DNA of 64,000 nucleotides from Paenibacillus sp. AN1007 (GTDB taxonomy: Bacteria > Bacillota > Bacilli > Paenibacillales > Paenibacillaceae), in assembly GCF_040702995.1 (NCBI RefSeq), contig NZ_CP159992.1:72501-136500 (forward strand). The letters run 5' to 3'. Below the pieces are notes generated by a model. That model did not search any database. It had not been told where the DNA came from and saw nothing but the letters and a program-made list of their open reading frames with translations. The position numbers were made by a program, and so were the translations under genes. Shown one piece after another: positions 52,401-62,401 of the stretch. Each line of letters opens with the position of its first letter. The first letter of the stretch is position 1.

Positions 52401-55400
52401 GAAATTCAGTCGCTAAGTGAGCAGAAACGTGACTTGATCAACCATATCATGGTCTTTGAAAATTATCCGATGGAAGAACAGATTGAGCAGGTCGTAGGTG
52501 GAGAGAAGGAAGCGCTGAAAATTGCAAATATTCAGTCACCAGAGCAAACGAACTATGACTTGGACATTACCGTCATTCCGGAAGAGCATATTTTGCTCCG
52601 GTTTACGTACAATGCCTTGACGTACAGAGAGGAAGACATCCGGCAGATCTACGGTCATTTTGTCCGTGCACTGGAGCAGGTTGCGGCCAATCCGAATATC
52701 TGTGTGAAACAGTTGGAGCTTCTGACCGGGGCAGAGAAAGAACAAATTCTGGGCGGGTTTAACCCGTCTCAGCCGGAAGCGGCTCCTGCGGCTGCATTCC
52801 ATCGGCTGTTTGAAGAACAGGCGAAGCGCACACCGGAAGCGACGGCTGTTGTGTATGAGAATGACCGAATGACCTATGCAGCGCTGAATGAACGGACGAA
52901 CCGTTTGGCGAGTACGCTGCGTGCAGGCGGCATTGGCCGGGAGTCCATCGTTGGCATTCTTGCCGAGCGTTCGGTGGACCTGCTGGTGGCTGTGCTGGGG
53001 GTGTGGAAGGCAGGCGGGGCCTATGTGCCGCTTGACCCGGATTATCCGGCAGACCGCGTGCGGTTCATGCTCGAAGACAGCGGAGCGAAAGTGCTGCTGA
53101 CACAAACGGCACTGCGAGAGCGTGCCGAAGCGTGGCTGGGCGAAGAGGAACTGGCCTTGGCAGCGGTGCTGTATCTCGACGACGAAGCATCGTACAGCGA
53201 TGAACGGACAAATGCACCGATCGGCGGTGTCCAAGGTTCGAACATGGTTTCCAGCTTGGACTCCGCTGTGGTCTCTGGCAAGCTGACAGGAGCTGTGAAC
53301 GACGGTGAGGAGAGACGTCATCCGAATGCTGCTGACATGGGTGATTTCCATGAAGCCCGTCCCGAAGATCTGGCGTATGTGATTTACACGTCGGGAACGA
53401 CGGGCAGGCCGAAAGGGGTCATGATCGAGCACCGCAGTCTGGTCAACACCGCAGCAGGCTACCGGCGGGAATACCGGTTAGATCAGTTCCCGGTGCGGCT
53501 GCTGCAGCTGGCCAGCTTCTCGTTTGACGTGTTCGTGGGCGATATCGCGCGCACGCTGTACAACGGAGGCACGATGGTGATTGTACCGAAGGACGACCGC
53601 ATCGATCCGTCTCGGCTGCATGGCTGGATCGAGCGGGAGAGAATTACCATCTTTGAATCCACACCGGCGCTGATCGTACCGTTTATGGAATACGTGTACG
53701 AGCAGGGGCTGGATATCAGCGGAATGGAGCTGCTGATTACGAGCTCGGACAGCTGCAGTGTGGCGGATTACCGGACGCTGCAGGAACGCTTCGGCTCATC
53801 GCTTCGCATCATCAACGCCTACGGTGTGACGGAAGCGGCCATTGATTCGAGCTTCTACGATGAGCCGCTGACGAAGCTGCCGCAGACAGGCAGCGTTCCG
53901 ATTGGCAGAGCGTGGCTGAACGCGAAGTTCTACATTGTGGATGCCCATCTGAATCCGGTGCCGATCGGGGTGCTGGGCGAGTTAGTCATCGGCGGAGTTG
54001 GGGTCTCGCGCGGGTACTTGAATCGTCCGGAACTGACGGAAGAAAAGTTTGTGGACAGCCCGTTTGCCGAGGGTGAACGGCTGTACCGCACGGGAGACTT
54101 GGCGCGGTGGATGGAAGACGGAAATGTGGACTTCATCGGCCGGATTGACCACCAGGCCAAAATCCGGGGATACCGGATTGAAACGGGTGAAGTCGAGGCG
54201 CAGCTGCTGCAGGTGGAGGGCGTACGCGAAGCGGTCGTCGTTATCCGGGAAGATCAAGTCGGTCAGAAAGCTTTGTGCGCTTATTACACAGCAGCAGAAG
54301 GCGTGAAGGAAGCGGATCTTAAGCGGGCGATGGCCAGTGAGCTGCCGGGGTACATGATCCCATCATATTTCGTGGAGCTGGAGCAGCTGCCTCTGACGCC
54401 AAACGGAAAGATTGACCGTAAGGCACTGCCAGCACCAGAGGCGGGAACAGGCGCAGGACGCGAATACGTGGCGCCGCGGACCGAACTAGAGGCGAAGCTG
54501 GCTGCCATTTGGCGGGATGTGCTTGTTCGGGAGCAGGCGGTAGGCGTAACGGACAACTTCTTCGACCTCGGCGGACACTCGCTGCGGGCGACGACGCTTG
54601 TCAGCAAGATGCATAAGGAATTGGGCGCAGCATTCCCGCTTCGCGACGTATTCCGATGCTCTACGGTTGAGGAAATGGCCGCGGCTGTAGAACGGCTGGA
54701 GACGGGCTTGTTCACCGCAATTCCTACGGCAGAGGTTAGCGAGTATTATCCACTCTCTTCCGCTCAGAAACGTCTTTATATTTTGAATCAATTGGAAGGA
54801 GGCGAGCTGAGCTACAACATACCAGGAGCTGTCATGCTTGAAGGAAAACTCGATCGCCAGAGATTTGAAAAAGCGTTCGGCAGTCTCACAGCTCGTCATG
54901 AAACGCTGCGTACCGGTTTTGAGATGGTAAACGGGGAAGTGGTGCAGCGGATTTACGAAGAAGCTATCTTTCAAGTGGAATATGTTGAAATCAACGAGGA
55001 TCAGGCAGAAGAAACGGTGCGCCAATTCGTTCGTGCGTTTGATCTGGCAAAGCCTCCGCTGCTGCGAGTAGGTCTTGCCGAACTGGCGCCTGATCGGCAC
55101 ATTTTGATGTTTGATACGCATCATATCGTATCTGATGGTGTTTCAATCGATGTACTGATTGAAGAGTTTGTCCGCTTGTACAGCGGGGAAACTTTGGAAC
55201 CGCTCCGCATTCAGTACAAAGATTATGCAGTATGGCAGCAATCGGACGAGCAGAAAATGCAGCTTGCCAAACAGGAAACCTACTGGCTCGACATGTTCCA
55301 AGGGGAGCTGCCGGTTTTGGAATTGCCGACGGACTATCCGCGCCCAGCGATGCAGAGCTACGAGGGCCGCACGCTGAAGCTGTTCATGAACAGAGAGAAA

Positions 55401-58400
55401 AGTGAAGGTCTGAAGCGGCTTGCAGCAGAGAACGGCGCAACCCTTTACATGGTTTTGCTTGCGGGTTATACCATATTACTGCATAAGTATACAGGTCAGG
55501 AAGATGTGGTGGTCGGAACGCCGATTGCAGGAAGGAATCACAGCGATCTTCAGCCGCTGATCGGCATGTTCGTTAATACTTTGGCGATCCGCAGTTATCC
55601 TGCTGCTGATAAGTCATTCCTTGACTACTTGAGGGAAATCAAGGAGACGACTCTGGGAGCTTTTGAACATCAGAATTACCCGTTTGAGGAATTGGTGGAT
55701 AAAGTAAACACAGCTCGCGATTTACGCCGCAATCCGCTGTTTGATACGATGTTTGCTGTGCAGAATACAGAGAATTTGGAGATTCAGCTTCCCGGACTCC
55801 ATCTGTCGACATATGACAGTGAAGAGATTGTTTCCAAATTCGATGTCAGCCTGGACGTCACGGAGATTGAGGAAGGCTTGGAATATCTGTTTGAGTATGC
55901 CACAGCTCTTTATAAAACGGAAACAGTGGCCAAATTGGCTGCGCATTACCTGCAGCTGCTTGACTCTATTCTTCTTAACCCGTCGGCAGCTATATCCGAA
56001 CTGGGCCTTTTGACAACGATGGAAAAAGACCAAATTCTGTGCGCATTCAATCCGGCACAGCCGGAAGCGGCTCCTGCGGCTGCATTCCATCGGCTGTTCG
56101 AGGAACAGGCGAAGCGCACACCGGAAGCGACGGCTGTTGTGTATGAGAATGACCGAATGACCTATGCCGTGCTGAACGAGCGGGCAAATCGTTTGGCGAG
56201 TACGCTGCGTGCAGGCGGCATTGGCCGGGAGTCCATCGTTGGCATCCTTGCCGAGCGTTCGGTGGACCTGCTGGTGGCTGTGCTGGGGGTGTGGAAGGCA
56301 GGCGGGGCCTATGTGCCGCTTGACCCGGATTATCCGGCAGACCGCGTGCGGTTCATGCTCGAAGACAGCAGAGCGAAGCTGCTCCTAACACAAACGGCAC
56401 TGCGAGAGCGTGCCGAAGCGTGGCTGGGCGAAGAGGAACTGGCCTTGGCAGCGGTGCTGTATCTCGACGACGAAGCATCGTACAGCGATGAACGGACAAA
56501 TGCACCGATCGGCGGTGTCCAAGGTTCGAACATGGTTTCCAGCTTGGACTCCGCTGTGGTCTCTGGCAAGCTGACAGGAGCTGTGAACGACGGTGAGGAT
56601 AGACGTCATCCGAATGCTGCTGACCCGGGTGATTTCCATGAAGCCCGTCCCGAAGATCTGGCGTATGTGATCTACACGTCGGGAACGACGGGCAGGCCGA
56701 AAGGGGTCATGATCGAGCACCGCAGCCTGGTCAACACCGCAGCAGGCTACCGGCGGGAATACCGGTTAGATCAATTCCCGGTGCGGCTGCTGCAGCTGGC
56801 CAGCTTCTCATTTGACGTGTTCGTGGGTGATATCGCGCGCACGCTGTACAACGGAGGCACGATGGTGATTGTGCCGAAGGACGACCGCATCGATCCGTCT
56901 CGTCTGCATGACTGGATGGAGCGGGAGAGAATTACCATCTTTGAATCCACACCGGCGCTGATCGTACCGTTTATGGAATACGTGTACGAGCAGGGGCTGG
57001 ATATCAGCGGAATGGAGCTGCTCATCACAAGCTCGGACAGCTGCAGTGTGGCGGATTACCGAACGCTGCAGGAACGCTTCGGTTCATCGCTTCGCATCAT
57101 CAACGCCTACGGTGTGACGGAAGCGGCCATTGATTCGAGCTTCTACGATGAGCCGCTGACGAAGCTGCCGCAGACAGGCAGCGTTCCGATTGGCAGAGCG
57201 TGGCTGAACGCGAAGTTCTACATTGTGGATGCCCATCTGAATCCGGTGCCGATCGGGGTGCTGGGCGAGTTAGTCATCGGCGGAGTTGGGGTCTCGCGCG
57301 GGTACTTGAATCGTCCAGAACTGACGGAAGAAAAGTTTGTGGACAGCCCGTTTGCCGAGGGTGAACGGCTGTACCGCACGGGAGACTTGGCGCGGTGGAT
57401 GGAAGACGGAAATGTGGACTTCATCGGCCGGATTGACCACCAGGCCAAAATCCGGGGATACCGGATTGAAACGGGTGAAGTCGAGTCGCAGCTGCTGCAG
57501 GTGGAGGGCGTACGCGAAGCGGTGGTGCTGGTTCGAAATGATGCGAACGGGCAGAAGGCGCTGTGTGCGTATTATGCACCGGATACCGGAGCAGCGCTGG
57601 CGGTGAATGAGCTGCGCAGCACGCTGGCACAGGAGCTGCCGGGCTACATGATCCCGTCCTACTTCGTGGAGCTGGCGCAGCTGCCTCTGACGCCGAACGG
57701 CAAAATCGACCGGAAGGCACTGCCGGCACCAGAGGCCGGAGTAGGCATAGGCAGCGAATATACTGCACCGCGCAGCAGGCTGGAGGCGAAACTGGTTACC
57801 ATTTGGCAGGACGTACTCGGGCCAGTCAAGATTGGCGTGACGGACAACTTCTTCGACCTTGGCGGGCACTCTCTGAAGGCAACGATGCTCGTCAGCAAAG
57901 TGCACAAAGAACTGAGCGTGGACCTGCCGCTCCGCGATGTGTTCAGACACTCGACCATAGAAACGATGGCTGAAGCGATCAGCCAATTAGAATATCAGGA
58001 ATATCTCTCGATTCCAGTCCTGGATCAGAGGCATCATTATCCGCTTTCCTCCGTGCAGAAAAGGCTGTACATTCAGCAGCAGATGGAAGGTGCCGAGCTT
58101 AGTTACAACATGTCCGGCATGACCGTTCTTGTCGGACGCTTGGAACGGAATCAATTCGAGTTGGCGCTCAATGAATTAATCGCTCGACACGAAATTTTGC
58201 GAACAGGGTTCGAAATGGTCGACGGAGAACCGGTACAGCGGATTTATTCGGACTTGAAATTTGCTATCGAGTACACGAAAGCAGCGGAAAGCGAAACAAA
58301 GAGCATTGCAGACAGTTTTGTGCGTGTCTTTGATCTGGAACGGCCGCCGCTGCTGCGTGTCGGCTTAGTCGAGTGGGAAGCGGAACGGCATCTGCTCATG

Positions 58401-59357
58401 CTGGACATTCACCATATCATCACAGATGGCATGTCCATGGGCATCTTCGTTGAAGAACTGCTCCGCCTTTATAACGGCGAGACGTTGGAACCGCTCCGGA
58501 TTCAATACAAGGAATTTGCTGCTTGGCAGCAGTCTGAACCTGTGAAAGAACAGCTGAAACGTCAGGAAGCTTACTGGCTGAACGTGCTGGAAGGTGAACT
58601 GCCAACACTTGAACTGCCTACGGATTTTGTCAGACCTGCTGTTCGCAGTTTTGAAGGAGATGTGCTGCCCTTCAACATTGACAAGCAAATGACCGACAGC
58701 CTGCAGTCCATTGCAGATGAGCACGGTGTCACCCTGTATATGGTGTTATCGGCTGCTTATTCGATCCTGCTCAGCAAATACTCGGGACAAGAAGACTTCA
58801 TAATAGGAACGCCAGTGTCGGGCCGCACACATGCCGAACTGGAGCCGCTCATCGGGATGTTTGTCAACACGCTGGCGATCCGCCACTATCCGTCCGGAGA
58901 GAAAACGTTCATCACTTACTTGAATGAGGTCAAAGAAACCATGCTGGGGGCCTACGACAACCAGGACTATCCGTTCGAAGAGCTTGTGAAAAAGCTGCAG
59001 GTGCCGCGAGATCAAAGCCGTAACCCTGTATTTGATGTTATGTTTGCTGTGGAAACGAAGGAAGATAACGTGCAAAACTTCGGGGAGATCCAGATCGAGT
59101 CTTACCCTGAAACACATACGGTTTCCCAATTTGATCTTACTTTGGTTATTTCGATGCTGGATGAAGGAATGAATGGGCAGTTTGAATATGCCACCAAGCT
59201 GTTTACGCGTAATCTGATCGACAATTTCGCTCAGGATCTGCTCATGATTATCAACCAGATTTGCGAACAGCCTTCTGTGCTGTTGAAAGATATTTCCCTG
59301 AACGGGCAATCCGAACAGGAACAAGATGAGCTGGAAGCCATTGATATTATTTTCTAA
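40409..59357 (+). CDS. pmxE: Polymyxin-type NRPS PmxE, modules 1-5 (frameshifted)
   Basis: Five-module starter synthetase, about 6315 residues if one extra base near 42379 is removed; as given the frame stops at 42403 and reopens from 42330. Domains: starter C (40430-41740, NHIIADG) for the fatty acyl; A1 Dab (41750-43320, DVGEISSID); PCP; C; A2 Thr (44950-46470, DFWNIGMVH); PCP; C; A3 Dab (48150-49730, DVGEISSID); PCP (GGDSI); E (50010-51370, HHLVVDG); C (HHHILMDG); A4 Dab (52760-54440, DVGEISAID); PCP; C; A5 Dab (56050-57740); PCP; terminal complete C (58030-59357, HHIITDG). It would build acyl-Dab1-Thr2-D-Dab3-Dab4-Dab5 and pass it to PmxA. Although last in the operon it acts first, as in known polymyxin loci. 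GGGAG precedes the ATG. Confidence 0.9.
42371..42403 (+). other. Frameshift site in pmxE module 1
   Basis: The sister Dab domains read GTGCGGCTGCTGCAGCTGGC; here the same stretch is GTGCGGTTGCTCGCAGCTGG, with one extra base (C at 42379 in the simplest alignment). The upstream frame ends at TGA 42401-42403; downstream homology (LQLASFSFDVFVGDIAR) continues in the next frame without loss. Confidence 0.9.
44955..46235 (+). repeat. Duplicated Thr A-domain core (pmxE A2)
   Basis: Partner copy of 34300-35585; differs by scattered single bases only. Confidence 0.9.
52769..54230 (+). repeat. Near-identical Dab module copy 3 (pmxE A4)
   Basis: Third copy; the match breaks off after QLLQVEGVREAVV, so its C-terminal subdomain differs from the other copies. 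Confidence 0.9.
56058..57710 (+). repeat. Near-identical Dab module copy 4 (pmxE A5)
   Basis: Fourth copy; the match with the pmxA copies extends through the C-terminal A subdomain to LPLTPNGK. Confidence 0.9.
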
Positions 59358-59363
59358 TCTCTT

Positions 59364-59418
59364 ACCCGGTTTGGGTGTATGCCGTGCTTCTCGCGGTCGC
59401 ATCCTGCCGGGTGTTTTT
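59364..59418 (+). terminator. Terminator of the NRPS operon
   Basis: ACCCGG / CCGGGT stem with a long loop containing smaller pairings, followed by GTTTTTAT, seven bases after the pmxE stop. It also marks the change from GC-rich to AT-rich sequence. Confidence 0.8.
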
Positions 59419-59531
59419 ATGGTGATCTGTGGTGGAGTTGGACTTTTTATTGTTATTTTAATTAACTTTTTACAAAAAAATGATTACTATAAGAGAGAAG
59501 ATAAAATTTAATGTTGTAATAAGGAGAAGAT

Positions 59532-61331
59532 ATGAGTAAAACACTGGATATAAAAAGTTACCGTAAACTTATTGATGTGTCTCTTGAATTAAGTCCAAAC
59601 ATCAATTTAATCTCTGGTACGAATGGAACTTGTAAAAGTTCTATTTTGTATTTGCTTTCTAATTCGTATCAACAAAAGGTTTCTACTAATGCTTACGGTA
59701 ATATGAAAAATTGCATTAATACTATAAATAATATTAACAACATCATGAATCCAAAAATAGAAACATTGAGTCGTGGAGATAAAGTGTCAAATGATCCGAC
59801 AAACGGAAGAAAAGGGACAATTTTAGAAGTTACATATTTTGACAATAAAAAACTTGAATTTAGAAAACATAATTCTCCGAAGAATTCAAGATATTCAATA
59901 AAACCTAAGTATAGACCTGGAAAAAACGAGTCACTTCCAGAAATGCCTGTTATTTATTTAGGTTTATCACGCCTAATGTCATTTGGTGAGTATCAAGAAT
60001 TACAATTAGAAAAAATCAATGATAAATTAAGTAAAAGTTTGCAGCTGGATGTTCAAATACTCGCAAAAATAAAATCAATTTTAAAAAAAGAATTGAAAGA
60101 TAGCTACATCACTCAGATTAAGAGCTCTCTTCCTGACGATTATATTGCTAAAATAAATAAACTATATTCATCATTCACAAATATAGAGGTAATCCATGAA
60201 TCTTATAGCAATATTGGTTTGAAGAAAAGAGCGGAGTTTGTGACCAGTTTAAATGGTATTGATTCAAACACTATTTCCGCTGGAGAAGATAATCTATACA
60301 TTATAATTACAGCACTTGTTTCTCTTAAATATTACTATGATGAACTCCAAAAAGAAGTAGGCATAGAAAACTACCAAAACATAAGTAGTATACTATTAAT
60401 AGATGAAATTGATGCTACTTTACATCCTTCTTACCAATTGAAGTTGTATGACTTACTAAAACAATTCTCAGAGGATTATTCAATTCAGATAGTGTTTACA
60501 ACACACAGTTTTTCGCTTATTGAACATGCAATTAATAAAAAAGCTAACGTTCTTTATCTTCTCAATGAACAGAATAAAGTCAGTATCTTTGAAGAGATAG
60601 ATATGTTTACAATAAGAATGTATCTTGAACAAATAACATCTCTTGAATTACAACAAAATAGTAAAATTCCCGTATTTACAGAAGATGAAGAGGCTAGAGA
60701 TCTTCTCGAAAATATTTTTATGCTCTTGGGGGATTGGGATCCCGAATTTAATAAAGTTAAAGGAAGGTTTCATTTTGTCAATTCAAATGTTGGTTCTAGT
60801 AATTTAGAAAGTATTTTCAAAGATAAAATACTAACTAATAATATTATAAAAGCTATATGTATATTAGATGGGGATGCTCGAAATCAATTAGAACATAATA
60901 TTATTACTTTGCCAGGTAAAGTGAATCCTGAAAAACTAATTTTTGATTATTTGAGCCTACTTATAGATAATCAAGAATATAGCGAGTTTTGGAGTTTTAA
61001 AGAAGCACATGTAAGAGAAGGATACTCATATGATAAAGCTAGAGAAATAAGAGGAGAGATAATGAGTATAGAAGATCACTTAGAATCTCTTCCTTCGACA
61101 AAGGGAATACGCAGGGAAAAATATAAGAAATTATATCGTAAGTATAAATTCTTTTTTTCTATTGTATTCGTAAAGTGGTTAAAAGATAAAGAAAATCAAG
61201 CTGAAGTTCAGTGCTTTTATAATAACTTGTTTACTATGTTTAATAAGACCAGAGTCGCTTACAGCATTCCGTCTTCAGAGTGGAGAAAAAAAATAAACTT
61301 ATTTGAGAGTGTTGAGCATGCCAATAACTGA
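59532..61331 (+). CDS. OLD-like AAA ATPase with TOPRIM-like C-terminal part
   Basis: 599 residues, AT-rich. N-terminal SMC/ABC-type ATPase: Walker A variant GTNGTCKS (29-36), signature-like TISAGEDNLY, Walker B ILLIDEIDATLHPS (Asp291, Glu292) and switch His325 (TTHSFSLIEHA). The second half carries acidic motifs of a TOPRIM nuclease fold, IPVFTEDEEA (Glu384-Glu386) and ILDGDA (Asp446, Asp448), as in OLD-family nucleases. AAGGAGAAGAT precedes the ATG. The stop overlaps the next gene by 14 bases, a methyltransferase, so they act together: a defence or restriction-modification-like role is inferred. The TOPRIM assignment rests on motif spacing only. Cytoplasmic; no signal or membrane segment. 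Confidence 0.8.
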   Translation: MSKTLDIKSYRKLIDVSLELSPNINLISGTNGTCKSSILYLLSNSYQQKVSTNAYGNMKNCINTINNINNIMNPKIETLSRGDKVSNDPTNGRKGTILEVTYFDNKKLEFRKHNSPKNSRYSIKPKYRPGKNESLPEMPVIYLGLSRLMSFGEYQELQLEKINDKLSKSLQLDVQILAKIKSILKKELKDSYITQIKSSLPDDYIAKINKLYSSFTNIEVIHESYSNIGLKKRAEFVTSLNGIDSNTISAGEDNLYIIITALVSLKYYYDELQKEVGIENYQNISSILLIDEIDATLHPSYQLKLYDLLKQFSEDYSIQIVFTTHSFSLIEHAINKKANVLYLLNEQNKVSIFEEIDMFTIRMYLEQITSLELQQNSKIPVFTEDEEARDLLENIFMLLGDWDPEFNKVKGRFHFVNSNVGSSNLESIFKDKILTNNIIKAICILDGDARNQLEHNIITLPGKVNPEKLIFDYLSLLIDNQEYSEFWSFKEAHVREGYSYDKAREIRGEIMSIEDHLESLPSTKGIRREKYKKLYRKYKFFFSIVFVKWLKDKENQAEVQCFYNNLFTMFNKTRVAYSIPSSEWRKKINLFESVEHANN

Positions 61332-62190
61332 TAGTCCATTAAGATATCCCGGAGGAAAGTCACAATTAGCAGGATTTGTTAGAAATTTAATGTATTTGAA
61401 TAATTTATCAAAAATCACTTATATTGAACCGTTTTCAGGAGGGTCGGGAATCTCAATAAATTTACTACTTAAGGAAGTTGTTGATCGAATTTTTATAAAT
61501 GATTTTGATCCTTCGATTCATGCTTTTTGGTATTCAATTCTACACAAAAATGATGAATTCGTACAAAAAATAATTGATACGCCAATAACTATTGAGTGTT
61601 GGCTTGATCAGAAAAAGATTTATGAACAAAATAGAAATGATCCATATTCCTTGTCTAATGGATTTGCTACATTCTATCTTAACAGAACAAACAGAAGTGG
61701 AATTATATCAGGTGGTGTAATTGGTGGCCTAAAACAAGAAGGGAAGTATAAAATAGATTGTAGATTTAATAAACAATCATTGATTAACAAAGTGAGAAGA
61801 ATTGGAGAAAAGAGGTCAAAAATAAATCTGTTTAATTTAGATGCTAAAGTTATGGTAACTGAAATCATTAGTAGTTTAGTACCTAAAAATTCTTTTATAT
61901 TTTTTGATCCTCCATATTATGTTCAGGGGAAAAATTTGTACCAAAATTCATTTGAGCACGAAGATCACATCTCTCTAAGAGATTCTATTTTAAATTTAAA
62001 AGAATATTACTGGATAACAACTTATGATCATCAAGAACCTTTAATCAATCTATATTCTAGCGTTCCTAAATATCAATACTATTTAACCTACTCAGCACAA
62101 ACTAAAAGAAGAGAGAAAGAGTTGTTATTCTGTAGTGAAAAAACTAAGATTGAATCTTTTGAGAGAGTACTAGTTGAACAATTGAATTAA
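61318..62190 (+). CDS. D12-class DNA adenine N6-methyltransferase
   Basis: 290 residues. Motifs of the Dam/D12 family: RYPGGKSQLA at 9-18, SAM-binding PFSGGSG (38-44), NDFDPSIHAFW, NRTNRSGI, and the catalytic DPPYY at 197-201. It would transfer a methyl group from S-adenosylmethionine to adenine N6 at a short DNA site; specificity cannot be read here, though many relatives modify GATC-type sites. I set the start at ATG 61318 (MPITDSPLRYPGG), which overlaps the ATPase gene by 14 bases; a TTG at 61303 is in frame but without support. No restriction endonuclease of standard type is adjacent; the upstream ATPase/TOPRIM protein is the only candidate effector. Confidence 0.92.
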   Translation: MPITDSPLRYPGGKSQLAGFVRNLMYLNNLSKITYIEPFSGGSGISINLLLKEVVDRIFINDFDPSIHAFWYSILHKNDEFVQKIIDTPITIECWLDQKKIYEQNRNDPYSLSNGFATFYLNRTNRSGIISGGVIGGLKQEGKYKIDCRFNKQSLINKVRRIGEKRSKINLFNLDAKVMVTEIISSLVPKNSFIFFDPPYYVQGKNLYQNSFEHEDHISLRDSILNLKEYYWITTYDHQEPLINLYSSVPKYQYYLTYSAQTKRREKELLFCSEKTKIESFERVLVEQLN

Positions 62191-62214
62191 TAGTTAAGAA
62201 GGATTTAGGTATAA

Positions 62215-62259
62215 AATAATCCTACTATTTTTGCGCCTAAAGTCTATAGTAGGATTATT
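62215..62259. terminator. Perfect inverted repeat after the methyltransferase gene
   Basis: AATAATCCTACTAT / ATAGTAGGATTATT, 14 bp perfect with a 17-base loop, 25 bases after the stop. A terminator for the two-gene unit is the natural reading although no long T-run follows. The rest of 62260-62401 shows nothing. Confidence 0.6.
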
Positions 62260-62401
62260 ATAATACTCAGGTGGATCACTCATAAAAGCTTACGAGCTGA
62301 GTAAATCAGCACTAATGAAGTTTGGAGTAAACTGGCTCATAAAAAAGGATTGTATGATATTTTTACATAGGGGACGGGTATGCGGATGTAAGTGGAATTT
62401 A

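Noticed and set aside
26750..57710. CRISPR or transposon origin of the repeats
   Set aside because: The repeats are in-frame A domains of kilobase length, explained by NRPS module duplication.
59419..62401. Insertion sequence or prophage
   Set aside because: No transposase, integrase or phage structural genes are seen.
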